Made by a program: the position numbers and the translations under genes
The notes under the pieces: generated by a model
Told to the model about the DNA's origin: nothing
Databases searched by the model: none
What the model saw: only the letters and a program-made list of their open reading frames with translations
Assembly (NCBI RefSeq): GCF_032302195.1
Contig: NZ_CP135275.1
Span: forward strand, 248,001-312,000
DNA from: Paenibacillus sp. MMS20-IR301
GTDB lineage: Bacteria; Bacillota; Bacilli; Paenibacillales; Paenibacillaceae
Direction: 5' to 3'
DNA length: 64,000 bases
Part shown: positions 16,906 to 26,593 of the stretch, piece after piece
How positions within the stretch are numbered: position 1 is the first letter of the stretch
How the letters are laid out: each line of letters begins with the position of its first letter

Positions 16906-19122
16906 ATGAACAAATACGGTTATAAAAAAACCATATTCAATCACCTGGTTTTATCCTATACTATTCTTTCTGTCGTGCTGATCAGTGCAATGGGCGGCTA
17001 TTGGTATACCCAGGCCAACCGGATGATGGATCAGGAAATTGCCAAGGACAGCATTACCAGGCTAAACGCCGTTCAGACCTTCATTGAACAAACGCTGCTC
17101 AAAAAATATGAGGATAATTTGCAGAATAAGGCTCTATCCATCAATTTTATTCAAAGCAATGCTAACCTGAGCCAGCTGCTGTATGGCGGCTGGAAAGGAA
17201 AACTGAGCCGGGTGGCTTCCTTTAATAATGACTTGGGATTTTTCAAAATTGAAAATGCGGGTGTCACCAATGTAGCGGTATATTTCCCAGGTAATGATTA
17301 TGTGATCGATGCGGATAAATTCTATATGAACACTGCCAACTCACCGGAGGCGGAGTATTACTGGGCAATCCCGCAATCACCCCTGAAAAAATGGGCGGTC
17401 CGGACTAACGCAGACGGTGAACAGGTCCTCAGCTACGTGATTAAGCTTCCTTATCAATTGCCAAGCGTGAAGGCAGCGGGGTATTTCATAGTTGATGTAG
17501 GCGTGCACTATTTGCAGACGATTGTGGCTCCGATGCTCAGCTCGCCGCAGGATAAGCTGCTGGTATTAGACGGCGCCAATCATGTGCTGTTTGCAGCGGG
17601 CGGGGAGAACAGCAGGATCGATGAGCTTTTGCAGGAGGCACTTGGATCAGGGTCCATGCAGGAGAAGAGGATTAAGGAAGGCGGGGTGCCGGGAGTTCTG
17701 TCCCAGCTTCCGTCTGTTCATTCGGCTCATGGGTGGACCTATGCCACATACCGTCCGACAAGCACCGTTGAACTCTTTACTTATCATTTGAAAACGGGGC
17801 TGTTCACAGCCTCGGCCGTCATCATTCTGTTTGGGCTGATGATCTCTTTCTTATTCTCCAAACAGCTCTATGTTCCTATTAAACAGCTGATGGCCAGAAT
17901 CGGCAGCTACCAGCCGGCTCATTCTCCGCATTCCCGGGGGAATGAGTATAAGATTATCGGAGATACCTTATCCCTTATGAAGGATAAGATCGTGGATCTG
18001 GAGTCGCAGGCCAGGAAGAATGAGATCATCAATCTGCTGCTCGGGGTTGGCCAGAATGAGGAGCAGCCGGACCTTGTACTGCCCGATACTGCGTACTGCG
18101 CAGCCTATCTTCAGCTTACCGAAGGAGAATCGGAGGGACTGAAAGCCAGATATGAGCTCTGCAGCACGCTTCCGGGAGAATTCTTCACTATCAACGCCAG
18201 AGAAGCGGTCATTCTGTACTATTTGGAAGAAAGTCAGGATTGCGGTCTGTCCGTTCTGGTAAGCGATCTGCAGAGTTTGCAGCGGAATTCCGGTGAGGGG
18301 CTTATATTTCAGGCAGCCATTGGCCGGCCGGTACAAACGGCTGAAGAGATCCCGGGTTCCTACCAGACCGCGCAGCAGGCCGGCCGGTATCATTTCATCT
18401 ACGGCAAACATACGGTAATTACTTATGATAAGATCCACTCCCTGAGTGCGGAGCCGATCCTCTTCAACTTCGAGCATTACCGCAATGCCTTGAAGGCCGG
18501 CGACCTTAAAGGGGTAAATGAGTTCCTGGATGGCTTTGTTTCCGCATTGCATAAGGAGGAGGTACAGATTGATGCCGCTGAGCTGGCTGTGTTTCAGCTG
18601 ATCGCCCAGCTGTACCAGTGTGTAATTGAGCTGAAATTGCCGCAGCTGCTTCCGTATTCCAATCTGTTTGACGAACTGAAGAAGGATACGCTTCACGGGA
18701 CGATGTCCAGCATCCGGACGCTGTGTGCAGACATTGCCGAGCGGATGAATGTTGAAGGCAATCATGCCCATGCGGAGGTGATCCGTACAATTAAGGCTTA
18801 TATATCGGACCATCTGCATGAAGACTTATCCTTGCAGATTCTGTCCCGGGAGGTCTTACTGGCACCGGCTTATATCTCCAGCCTGTTCAGTGAGGCCACA
18901 AAAAGCCCGTTCACTGAATATGTAACGAAGCTAAGGCTGGAGAAGGCGGCCGAGCTGCTGATTGCTGATTCCCGGCTGTCCATTGCAGCCATCGCTGAGC
19001 AGGTAGGCTACCGCAATCCGCAATACTTCCATAGTAAGTTCAAAGCACGGTACGGGGTTACCCCTGTGCAATACCGGAAATCGCATAAGGAGCATGGGGA
19101 CTGGCTCGCATTGGAGAACTGA
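16906..19122 (+). CDS. Membrane-anchored AraC-family regulator (YesS/Cache-like)
   Basis: About 738 aa from ATG 16906, which follows AAGAGGGGCAGC; the frame is open to 16861 but without a box. An N-terminal TM (about 12-35) and a second TM (about 300-325) bracket an extracellular sensor of about 260 residues; the cytoplasmic part ends in a two-HTH AraC domain (LSLQILSREVLLAPAYISSL; IAAIAEQVGYRNPQYFHSKF). Such proteins sense extracytoplasmic sugars or peptides and activate neighbouring transport genes. The only close neighbour is a convergent siderophore importer whose stop is 4 bases away, so the target is unclear. Confidence 0.88.
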   Translation: MNKYGYKKTIFNHLVLSYTILSVVLISAMGGYWYTQANRMMDQEIAKDSITRLNAVQTFIEQTLLKKYEDNLQNKALSINFIQSNANLSQLLYGGWKGKLSRVASFNNDLGFFKIENAGVTNVAVYFPGNDYVIDADKFYMNTANSPEAEYYWAIPQSPLKKWAVRTNADGEQVLSYVIKLPYQLPSVKAAGYFIVDVGVHYLQTIVAPMLSSPQDKLLVLDGANHVLFAAGGENSRIDELLQEALGSGSMQEKRIKEGGVPGVLSQLPSVHSAHGWTYATYRPTSTVELFTYHLKTGLFTASAVIILFGLMISFLFSKQLYVPIKQLMARIGSYQPAHSPHSRGNEYKIIGDTLSLMKDKIVDLESQARKNEIINLLLGVGQNEEQPDLVLPDTAYCAAYLQLTEGESEGLKARYELCSTLPGEFFTINAREAVILYYLEESQDCGLSVLVSDLQSLQRNSGEGLIFQAAIGRPVQTAEEIPGSYQTAQQAGRYHFIYGKHTVITYDKIHSLSAEPILFNFEHYRNALKAGDLKGVNEFLDGFVSALHKEEVQIDAAELAVFQLIAQLYQCVIELKLPQLLPYSNLFDELKKDTLHGTMSSIRTLCADIAERMNVEGNHAHAEVIRTIKAYISDHLHEDLSLQILSREVLLAPAYISSLFSEATKSPFTEYVTKLRLEKAAELLIADSRLSIAAIAEQVGYRNPQYFHSKFKARYGVTPVQYRKSHKEHGDWLALEN

Positions 19123-19126
19123 GCGG

Positions 19127-19894
19127 TTACCTCGTCTCCAGATAAGCAATGCCAAGCGCTCCGGTGACCGGGTTGCGGTAAGTCTCACAGACAACATCAA
19201 AGACTTGACCGATCAGTTCCTTGGTCAGAATATCCTCCGGTTTGCCGCTGGCGGCCACCTGTCCCTGCTTCATAACATACAGATAATCGCAGTATTCGGC
19301 GGCCAGGGTAAGGTCATGGAGCGCGGCGAGGATACCGATATCCAGTTTTCTCACAATGTTAAGAATCTGCAGCTGGTATTTGATATCCAGATGGTTGGTC
19401 GGTTCATCAAGAATCATGAATTCCGGCTGCTGGGCCAGGACGCGGGCGAGGATCACACGCTGCTTCTCTCCTCCGGAGAGTGAGTTATAGCTCCGGTCGG
19501 CGTGACTCTCCAGATTGACCTTACGCAGTGCACCTGCGACGATCTCTGTGTCCGCTCGGTTGTCATTGTCGAGCAGTTTTTTGTGCGGGGTCCGGCCCAT
19601 TGCGACCATTTCGCGGACAGTGAAGTCGAAGCTCAGTTCGTTGAACTGGCCGACCACACCCAGCTTTTGGGCAACCAGCCTAGGGCTTGACTTCACCACG
19701 TCCAGATCTGAGAGGAAGACATCGCCCTGCCGGGGCTTAATCACCTTATAGATGCTCTTTAGCAGCGTCGATTTGCCGCAGCCGTTCGGACCGATCAGGC
19801 CGACAAATTGCTTGTTCCGGACCTTGAGCGATACATCTTTTACAATATTCACATTAGACAAAGAGACGGCCAGATGATCAACAGTTAAGTTCAT
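19127..19894 (-). CDS. Iron-siderophore/heme ABC transporter ATPase (FecE/FhuC-like)
   Basis: A 255-aa ABC ATPase with all motifs: Walker A GPNGCGKS (about 35-42), Q-loop VGQFNEL, signature LSGGEKQ, Walker B FMILDEP and H-loop AALHDL. It is most like the FecE/BtuD group that powers siderophore, heme or cobalamin uptake. Its ATG overlaps the stop of the permease gene by one base. The gene ends 4 bases from the convergent AraC gene with no terminator in between. Confidence 0.93.
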   Translation of the reverse strand: MNLTVDHLAVSLSNVNIVKDVSLKVRNKQFVGLIGPNGCGKSTLLKSIYKVIKPRQGDVFLSDLDVVKSSPRLVAQKLGVVGQFNELSFDFTVREMVAMGRTPHKKLLDNDNRADTEIVAGALRKVNLESHADRSYNSLSGGEKQRVILARVLAQQPEFMILDEPTNHLDIKYQLQILNIVRKLDIGILAALHDLTLAAEYCDYLYVMKQGQVAASGKPEDILTKELIGQVFDVVCETYRNPVTGALGIAYLETR

Positions 19895-21009
19895 TAGGAT
19901 TTCCCTCCAAACGCGTAGCCTTTTTTGACCAGCATGTACATGAACATCGGCGCGCCGATTAAGGCGGTGATGATTCCGATCGGAAGCTCTACATTCGGAA
20001 CAATGGTCCGGGCAATGACATCCGTCCAGATCAGGAATATGGCGCCGAACAGTACCGCTGCTGGCAGGAGCCTGCGGTGGTCAGAGCCGGCCAGCCCCCG
20101 TACCAGATGGGGAATAATCAGGCCTACGAAACCGATCATACCGCAGCTTGCCACCATGATGCCGGTAATCAGTGCGGTGATGATCATGTAGGTTTTACGA
20201 TAGAGGCCTAAGGACACACCGAGTGTAACTGCAGCTTCGTCGCCAAGCAGCATAGCGTTCAGAATGCGGAACTGCATCAGGAAAAATACAGTGGCAAGCA
20301 TAACGGCGAATGCGATCAGCGGCAGCTTATCCCAGCTCGAAGCAGCGAGGCTGCCCATTGTCCAGAAGGTAACCGTCTTAATACCCTCGGCGTTGTTGGC
20401 AAAGTAGACAATGAAGTTAGCAAAGGCGGTGCATAAAGCGTTAATGACCATACCGGCCAGCACCAGCTTGACGGAGGTCATTTTGCCGCCGGCGTTGGCC
20501 AGAAGCAGGACAAGCAGCGAAGCGCCGACGGCACCGGCAAATGCCCAGAAGGCTACGCCTGTCTGCCCGAGCAGCCCCATTGAGCCAAAGCCGACGAGAA
20601 TGGCGAACGTTGCACCGAGCGAGCCGCCTGAAGAGATACCTAGTATGTATGGGTCAGCTAACGGGTTCTGTACCGCAGCCTGCATAATCGTCCCACAGAG
20701 GGTAAGGCCTGCGCCGATGAACATTGCCATAAGCACCCGAGGGAAACGGATCTTCCAGATAATATCTACGAAAGAACCGGAGGTCAGATCCTGAATATCA
20801 CCTATTTGAATACCTGTAATCTGATGGAGGAGAATCCGGTAAGACTGTGACACAGGGATATCTACTTGTCCGAACGAGACGGCAGCGCCTGCCGAGAGAA
20901 TCATAATAATCAATAAGATGAGGGTAACGGCCATAAAGCCGTACCGGCTGTGAATTATCGATTGCTTAGGCTCTGATTGTGCAGCTGCCTCAGTTTGTAT
21001 GGCATTCAT
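19894..21009 (-). CDS. FecCD-family ABC transporter permease
   Basis: A 371-aa integral membrane protein with about ten helices and FecCD hallmarks: RFPRVLMAMFIGAGLTLCG and LADPYILGISSGGSLGA, and near the C-terminus GFVGLIIPHLVR, the coupling-helix region. It starts 6 bases after AAGGAG. Only one permease is encoded, so it would work as a homodimer. The Fur-like site upstream suggests iron control. Confidence 0.94.
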   Translation of the reverse strand: MNAIQTEAAAQSEPKQSIIHSRYGFMAVTLILLIIMILSAGAAVSFGQVDIPVSQSYRILLHQITGIQIGDIQDLTSGSFVDIIWKIRFPRVLMAMFIGAGLTLCGTIMQAAVQNPLADPYILGISSGGSLGATFAILVGFGSMGLLGQTGVAFWAFAGAVGASLLVLLLANAGGKMTSVKLVLAGMVINALCTAFANFIVYFANNAEGIKTVTFWTMGSLAASSWDKLPLIAFAVMLATVFFLMQFRILNAMLLGDEAAVTLGVSLGLYRKTYMIITALITGIMVASCGMIGFVGLIIPHLVRGLAGSDHRRLLPAAVLFGAIFLIWTDVIARTIVPNVELPIGIITALIGAPMFMYMLVKKGYAFGGKS

Positions 21010-21057
21010 AAAGACTCCTTTAAGATAATTAGTTTTAATTTAGAATATAGCCCACAT

Positions 21058-21094
21058 TGAGAATCGTTGTCAATGAGAATTATTATCATTGACA
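21058..21094. promoter_or_regulatory. Fur box in the divergent iron-transport promoter
   Basis: The stretch contains GAGAATTATTATCATTGAC at 21075-21093, close to the Fur 19-mer consensus (14 of 19 by eye), and an overlapping TGAGAATCGTTGTCAATGAG-like half to its left. It lies between the leftward permease-ATPase operon and the rightward binding-protein gene, so one Fur-bound region could repress both when iron is plentiful. Confidence 0.75.
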
Positions 21095-21153
21095 GAAGGC
21101 TATGCATTCTATATTCTACGATTGTGAATGTATATACAGAAAAGGGGCTAGAG

Positions 21154-22227
21154 ATGATGAGAATATTCAAAAGATATGCACCGCTGCTGGCAGTCCTGCT
21201 GCTAACGGCAATACTCTCCGCTTGTTCGTCGAACACACAGAATAAGAATGCGGCTGCGGCCACAGAGGCCCCTGCAAACAGCGCTGAATCCGTTGCGGAA
21301 GCAACTGCTGTGCCAAGCACGAAGACCATATACCCGCTCACCATTGAGAATTACACGAACAGCGGGGAAGGCACTGAATGGAAGGCCAAAGCGCAGATTT
21401 TTGACAAGGCGCCTGAAAAAGTCGTAGCCAATACCCAGGGAGCAGCTGAGCTGCTGATTAAACTGGGCTTGACGGATAAAATGGCAGGGGTTGCCGCGCT
21501 GTATGGTGCAGGTGATCCGGATGTCCAGGGAGAGTTCAAGAACATTCCTGTAATCTCCGAGAACTATGCCAGCAAAGAGCTGGTGGTCGGGGCAAGCCCG
21601 GATCTGGTGCTGGGACGCGCCGACCTGTTTGCCGATGCTGACTGGGGCGTTGGAACCGTTGAGGGCTTGAACGGGCTGGGGATCAGAACATACCTGCAGA
21701 ATACCAGCGTTAAGGGAGCTACTCTGGACAGTCTGTACAAGGATATTGAGCAGCTCGGCCAAATCTTTGATGTGCAGGAGAATGCTGCAGCTTATATCAG
21801 TGAACTGAAGCAGCGTGCGCAGACGCTTCAAGAGGGTTCTGCAGCCAGCAAAGCGAAGACATTTGCTTATGTATCTGACGGAGGAAACGGGGCAATTGCC
21901 ATTTATAGCGGCAACATTGATACTTTTGCCGGCGATGTGCTTGGTTTGCTGGGTCTCACTAACAGCTTCGGCGATGTTACAGGCGATATCAGCAAAGAAC
22001 AGCTGCTGGCAACCAACCCGGATGTCCTGCTGCTCTCTGTGTACACCGGAGGCGTTGCTCCTGAAGAGACACTGAAGGCATTCTATGCCGATTCTTCCCT
22101 GCAAAGCCTGAATGCGGTCAAGAATAAGGCGATCTATCAGATCGACTTCAACCAGTTCTGGGGCTACAGCTATTCTATCTTTAACGGAGCGGAGAAGCTT
22201 CTAGCGGATATCCTGGCTAACCAGTAA
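21154..22227 (+). CDS. Iron-siderophore/heme ABC transporter substrate-binding lipoprotein
   Basis: About 358 aa from ATG 21154 (GGGG box upstream); the frame is open back to 21067, across the Fur box, which is not expected to be translated. Signal peptide with lipobox LSAC, Cys24, then a low-complexity Ala-rich linker. The rest is a class III periplasmic-binding-like domain: EKVVANTQGAAELLIKLGL, then SPDLVLGRADL and NPDVLLLSVYTGG, as in FepB/BtuF-type proteins. It is divergent from its permease and ATPase and shares their Fur control. Confidence 0.92.
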   Translation: MMRIFKRYAPLLAVLLLTAILSACSSNTQNKNAAAATEAPANSAESVAEATAVPSTKTIYPLTIENYTNSGEGTEWKAKAQIFDKAPEKVVANTQGAAELLIKLGLTDKMAGVAALYGAGDPDVQGEFKNIPVISENYASKELVVGASPDLVLGRADLFADADWGVGTVEGLNGLGIRTYLQNTSVKGATLDSLYKDIEQLGQIFDVQENAAAYISELKQRAQTLQEGSAASKAKTFAYVSDGGNGAIAIYSGNIDTFAGDVLGLLGLTNSFGDVTGDISKEQLLATNPDVLLLSVYTGGVAPEETLKAFYADSSLQSLNAVKNKAIYQIDFNQFWGYSYSIFNGAEKLLADILANQ

Positions 22228-22251
22228 GCTGCGGGAGTAATGAATTATATT

Positions 22252-22300
22252 AAGCGGATGGGTTTGTTGCCTTTGTAACAAATCCATCTGCTTTTCTTTT
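22252..22300 (+). terminator. Terminator after the substrate-binding protein
   Basis: Arms 22252-22268 and 22277-22293 pair over 17 positions (two G-T), followed by a T-rich tail. Confidence 0.9.
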
Positions 22301-22322
22301 TGAATGACCTAAATTATGATAG

Positions 22323-22466
22323 ACAACATGTTTTGACAAATCCCATTCTAAGGAGGGATTCCTTTGGGCTTATGAAGACCGGCACCCGTTTGCCGGAGGT
22401 CCACATCACTATGCCCTCTATTTCAAAGACTCTGACCGGATTAAAGTCGAATTGGTAGCTCCATAG
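22323..22466 (+). pseudogene. C-terminal remnant of a VOC (glyoxalase-like) gene
   Basis: An open stretch without a start reads SHSKEGFLWAYEDRHPFAG and ends with HHYALYFKDSDRIKVELVAP before TAG 22464-22466. This is the end of a vicinal-oxygen-chelate family protein, including the conserved Glu of KVELVAP. An in-frame TAG at 22320 and the missing N-terminal half show that the gene is a fragment left by deletion. Confidence 0.75.
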
Positions 22467-22490
22467 TTAGAAACTAAATTGTATCAGTCG

Positions 22491-22528
22491 GACCTTGAGG
22501 GAGATGGTTTCCTTCAAGGTCTTTTCTT
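22491..22528 (+). terminator. Hairpin terminator downstream of the VOC remnant
   Basis: GACCTTGA (22491-22498) pairs with TCAAGGTC (22514-22521), extended inward by GGGA/TTCC-like pairs, and is followed by TTTTCTT. It probably ended the lost VOC gene. Confidence 0.75.
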
Positions 22529-23068
22529 CGACTTCCAGGAGCGGGGAACTTGCGGCAGCAGAACAATAGATGGATATTCTACACTTAATAAAGACCGAAT
22601 GAGGCAATATCAAACAGTAAGTGTAAAAAGAGCACTTAATATTATGGGAACAGACCCGGGGGAGAGAAATGTGCGGAATTAAGATACGTTTATCCACCTA
22701 AGGGCCCCGGGGAGACATAAACAGCAAAATTAAGATGCATTTTTCCACTTATCTCCTTAGAGATGAGGCAGACGCCAGCATTGGGAGCAGCAGCTGCTAA
22801 TGATCAGAGACATACTGCAAAAAAAGAAAATAACGGCTCTGCTAACGCATGGCAACCCGCAAATTCGCCGGAGGGCGGATTTTTTCGTGTTAATCCGGCC
22901 AAAGCAAATAACCCCTTAAAGAATTGCACTTATACAGAGCAGAAATCGAAAGAAAGTATAACAATTTGAATGATCTTGAACTGGAAAAAGCGCTTCCACG
23001 AACCTAAACTTACATTTGTGAACGGCAGACTGTACACAACCTGATTTTGTTTATTTTGGAAAGGAGCA
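22529..23068. other. Degenerate intergenic region before a sugar importer operon
   Basis: No credible gene. It contains an imperfect tandem repeat (22655-22750), a terminator-like hairpin (22861-22885, AAATTCGCC/GGCGGATTT with a T run) and, near 22983-22999, a small CG-centred palindrome GGAAAAAGCGCTTCC that could be an operator for the downstream importer. Confidence 0.5.
22655..22750. repeat. Imperfect direct repeat, two units of about 50 bp
   Basis: Unit 1 (from 22655) and unit 2 (from 22705) share a CCGGGG(G)AGA start and an AATTAAGAT(A/G)C(G/A)T core, then TTTATCCACC versus TTTTTCCACT. The units are diverged, so they look old. The type is unknown. Confidence 0.5.
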
Positions 23069-24040
23069 ATGGTAATGACCTCGCTTGTCACTCCGGAGGG
23101 GAAAGCCCGGACCGGAAGGAGCACATCAAAGATCGCAGCAGTATGGAAAGAATACAAAAAATGCAGGTATCTCTTTCTGCTGCTTACACCGGTGCTAATC
23201 TGGTATGCCGTATTCGCCTATTCCCCTTTGTATGGGATACAGCTGGCCTTTAAGGATTTTCGGATCATGGACGGAATCTGGGGCAGCCCGTGGGCCGGAC
23301 TCAAGCATTTCAAATTTCTGTTTCTGCAATCACCTGATTTCTTCAAGATTCTGGGGAATACGCTTGTTATCAGTATCTATCATATTGTGTTCGGCTTTCC
23401 CGCCCCCATTATCCTAGCGCTCATGATCAATGAGATCCGGTCGTCCAAATTTAAAAAAGTGGCTCAGTCCCTCACCTATCTGCCCCATTTCTTCTCCTGG
23501 GTCATTCTGGGCGGGATTCTGATCACCCTGCTCTCTCCGTCGACCGGTGTGGTGAACTATCTGATTACCCTGGTCGGACTCGAGCCGATCTATTTTCTGG
23601 GTGATCCTAATTATTTCCGGTTTACGCTGGTAACCTCGGCGATCTGGAAGGAAGTAGGCTGGGGAACCATTATCTATCTGGCCGCGCTGACGGGCATTTC
23701 CCCTGATCTGTATGAGGCTGCTGTTATGGACGGGGCGAACCGGTGGAAGCAGACGCTCAGGATCACTCTGCCGTCTATACTCCCGGTTATTGTGCTGATG
23801 CTGATTTTGCGGATGGGCGGAATTCTGGATGCCGGCTTTGACCAGATTCTGAACCTGTACTCGCCTGCGACCTATGAAGTGGCTGATATTCTGGATACCT
23901 ATGTCTACCGGGTCGGCTTGCAGAATTTTCAATTCAGTCTGACTACTGCGGTGGGATTATTCAAGAATGTGATAGCCTTCATGCTGGTGCTGTTCACCAA
24001 CTATATCTCGAAGAAGCTGGGGCAGGACGGATTATTCTAA
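23069..24040 (+). CDS. Carbohydrate ABC transporter permease (LplB-like)
   Basis: A 323-aa membrane protein, ATG eight or so bases after AAAGGAG. Six helices; the opening LTPVLIWYAVFAYSPLYGIQLAFKDF is typical of LplB/YtcP-partner permeases, and the EAA loop reads YEAAVMDGANRWKQTLRITLP. It pairs with the next permease and the binding protein at 25016. No ATPase gene is present; these systems usually share an MsmK-type ATPase encoded elsewhere. Confidence 0.93.
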   Translation: MVMTSLVTPEGKARTGRSTSKIAAVWKEYKKCRYLFLLLTPVLIWYAVFAYSPLYGIQLAFKDFRIMDGIWGSPWAGLKHFKFLFLQSPDFFKILGNTLVISIYHIVFGFPAPIILALMINEIRSSKFKKVAQSLTYLPHFFSWVILGGILITLLSPSTGVVNYLITLVGLEPIYFLGDPNYFRFTLVTSAIWKEVGWGTIIYLAALTGISPDLYEAAVMDGANRWKQTLRITLPSILPVIVLMLILRMGGILDAGFDQILNLYSPATYEVADILDTYVYRVGLQNFQFSLTTAVGLFKNVIAFMLVLFTNYISKKLGQDGLF

Positions 24041-24060
24041 ATTGAAAGGAGCACCAAGCA

Positions 24061-24933
24061 GTGAGACTAGGCAAAGGGAATATGTTATTTCAAATTTTTC
24101 TGATTACGTTCATGGTGATCCTCTGTGTGATCATGTTATATCCATTTGTTCATATGCTGTCGATTTCGTTCAGTACCCCTGCGGAGTCGTTAAGACTGGG
24201 CATCCATCTGTATCCTAAGCAGGTCTCCTTATATGCCTGGGAGCGGGTCCTCGGGAAAAATGATATCTGGATCGGATTCGGCAATACCCTCTTCAGAACC
24301 GTCGTCGGTACCGTATGTTCCGTTCTGTTTATGTCGATGGGCGCCTACCCGCTGTCAAGAAGGTATTTGCCTCACCGCAATATCTTTACGCTGCTGATTG
24401 TATTTACGATGTTCTTCGGCGGCGGCCTGATTCCAACTTATTTCCTCATCAAGAACCTCGGGCTGCTGGATACCCGGGCGGTATACATATTGCCGGGGCT
24501 GGTCAGCACCTTTTCCATGCTAATCCTGCGCAATTTCTTTCAGGCGATCCCGGATGAGCTGGAGGATTCAGCCAAAATTGACGGGGCCAACGACCTGCGG
24601 ATTCTGTTTCAGATTGTATTGCCTTTGTCCCTGCCGGTTCTGGCTACACTCTCTCTATGGTCGGCGGTCGGGCACTGGAATGCCTGGTTTGATGCTGTGC
24701 TCTATATCCAGGACCCTAACAAGCAAGTGCTGACCACCTTTTTACGGAGGGTCGTCATTACGGGAGAGGATCTGTCCATGTATGCCTCCGGCACAACCAA
24801 TACCGCACTCGGCTATCAGGAGCCCATCAAGGCAGCTACGCTGATGTTTACAGCTCTGCCGATTATCATTGTCTATCCGTTCCTGCAAAAATATTTCGTT
24901 AAAGGTACGATGGTAGGCTCGCTCAAAGGTTAA
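24061..24933 (+). CDS. Carbohydrate ABC transporter permease (YtcP/LplC-like)
   Basis: A 290-aa membrane protein from GTG 24061 with AAAGGAG upstream, 20 bases after the first permease. Family signs are PFVHMLSISFSTPAESLRLG near the start, PLSRRYLPHRNIFTLLIVFTMFF, and an EAA loop DELEDSAKIDGANDLRILFQI. It ends with KYFVKGTMVGSLKG, typical for the family. It forms the heterodimeric channel with the LplB-like partner. Confidence 0.93.
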   Translation: MRLGKGNMLFQIFLITFMVILCVIMLYPFVHMLSISFSTPAESLRLGIHLYPKQVSLYAWERVLGKNDIWIGFGNTLFRTVVGTVCSVLFMSMGAYPLSRRYLPHRNIFTLLIVFTMFFGGGLIPTYFLIKNLGLLDTRAVYILPGLVSTFSMLILRNFFQAIPDELEDSAKIDGANDLRILFQIVLPLSLPVLATLSLWSAVGHWNAWFDAVLYIQDPNKQVLTTFLRRVVITGEDLSMYASGTTNTALGYQEPIKAATLMFTALPIIIVYPFLQKYFVKGTMVGSLKG

Positions 24934-25015
24934 CAGGATTTAACCAAGTCTGCCTTACAGGCAGGGTTGTTTAAATAAACAAGCACCAAAGGAAAAAAGG
25001 GAGGATAATAGAAAA

Positions 25016-26593
25016 ATGAAAACTAAATCTTGGTTGACCGGCATGGCAGCAGTGCTGCTGTCTGTATCTTTACTTGCAGCCGGCTGCAGTAACAACGGGA
25101 ATAATAAGGCTTCTTCATCCAACACTCCGGCCGAAACGCAGCCGGAAGCAGAAGCACCGCTTGAGATTACATGGGCGAACAACTGGAACGCACCGGAAGC
25201 CGACAATAATTATGTGCAGAAATTCATTGAGCAGAAATTCAATGTCAAAATTAAAAATGTGAAATTTGAAATCGCGACCTGGAAGGAGCAGCTTGGAGTC
25301 ATGCTGGCCTCCGGCAATATACCGGATGTCCTGGCTGTCGACGGAACCGTCGGGGATATGGTGCAATGGGCTGATCAGGGCGTAATCGCCAGCATTCCGG
25401 TAGAGGATATTAAGACCTATATGCCCAAATATGTGGCAGATGTAGAGAGTATTGATCCCAAGGCATGGGATGCCGGCAATTATAACGGTAAGAACTGGGG
25501 AGTCCCGAAGGTCTGGTCCAACGGCAGCACCGGCTTCATGCCTGCCTATAACGGACAATGGCTGAAGGCGATTGGCTATAGTGAGGCCCCTAAGGATCTG
25601 GCTGAACTGGAGGATGTATTGACCAAGTTCACGAACAGCGACCCGGACGGCAACGGCAAGAAGGATACCTACGGGATGTCCGGCCGGGGTAAGGATGCGC
25701 AAATGCAAATGTTCAATCCCATCTTTGCAGCCTACGGAGTTAACCCGTTCCAGTTCAAGTTAAACGCAGAGGGGAAAGTGGAATACGGCGCGATTACGGA
25801 AGAAGCCAGAGCAGGTCTGGCCCTGCTGAGCAAATGGTTCAAAGCGGGAATCATTGATCCGGAATTTGTAACCGATGATAACGGTTCAATTCAGAACAAG
25901 TTCATCAGCCTGCGGACCGGCATGTTCGATACCGGCATGTGGCATCACCTCTATAAAGACGGCTACTTCGGACAGGTATCGGCAGATAAAGGGATTGAAC
26001 TGGTGCCGGGTTCTCCGCTTACCGGACCGGACGGCAAACAATATGCTTTCTCGAACGGCGCCCTGCAGCCTCCGATCTTCTTCGGTGTCCAGCTGGAGAA
26101 GGATGATAAGAAGCGGCAGAAAATTCTGGAGATCCTGGAATATGTCGCAACGGATAAGGAAGGTTATCTGACCTCAACCTTCGGTAAAGAAGGCGTAACG
26201 TATAACCTCGAAGGTGATTTGGCTGTTGCTGTTGAAGATCCTGCGGAGACACTTGCGGCACTGGGCGTAGGCTTCTATAATCCGCTGGGCGGCAAGGTGG
26301 AGGCGATGACAAAATATCATTTCTCTGCGGACAAAATTGCCTTCCGCGACAAGTACACCAAAATTGACGGGCTTACCGTACTGACAGACTTGATGCAGTC
26401 AACGGTTATGACCACCAAAGCGCAGTATGAGACGATTCTGAGTACGCTTCAGACCCAATATTATATTAAAGCCATTACCGGTGAAGCGGATACGGACAAG
26501 GCCTTTGATGACTTCAAAGCCCAGTGGCTGAAATCAGGCGGACAAGCGGAGCTGGACGAAGCCCAGAAGATATATGAGGAGCGCAGCAAGTAA
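25016..26593 (+). CDS. Extracellular solute-binding lipoprotein (LipO/YtcQ-like)
   Basis: A 525-aa lipoprotein: signal peptide with LAAGC, Cys24, and an Asn/Ser-rich linker. The mature part is a family 1 binding protein of the large YtcQ type (EITWANNWNAPEADNNYVQK; ASGNIPDVLAVDG). It includes a calcium-binding-like loop DPDGNGKKDTYGMSG, common in this group. It follows the two permeases and precedes a GH28-like gene, so the ligand may be a pectin- or uronate-containing oligosaccharide; this is inference. Confidence 0.93.
   Translation: MKTKSWLTGMAAVLLSVSLLAAGCSNNGNNKASSSNTPAETQPEAEAPLEITWANNWNAPEADNNYVQKFIEQKFNVKIKNVKFEIATWKEQLGVMLASGNIPDVLAVDGTVGDMVQWADQGVIASIPVEDIKTYMPKYVADVESIDPKAWDAGNYNGKNWGVPKVWSNGSTGFMPAYNGQWLKAIGYSEAPKDLAELEDVLTKFTNSDPDGNGKKDTYGMSGRGKDAQMQMFNPIFAAYGVNPFQFKLNAEGKVEYGAITEEARAGLALLSKWFKAGIIDPEFVTDDNGSIQNKFISLRTGMFDTGMWHHLYKDGYFGQVSADKGIELVPGSPLTGPDGKQYAFSNGALQPPIFFGVQLEKDDKKRQKILEILEYVATDKEGYLTSTFGKEGVTYNLEGDLAVAVEDPAETLAALGVGFYNPLGGKVEAMTKYHFSADKIAFRDKYTKIDGLTVLTDLMQSTVMTTKAQYETILSTLQTQYYIKAITGEADTDKAFDDFKAQWLKSGGQAELDEAQKIYEERSK

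Noticed and set aside
22983..22999. CcpA catabolite (cre) site
   Set aside because: The CG-centred palindrome departs from the cre consensus at several positions; kept only as an unspecified possible operator.
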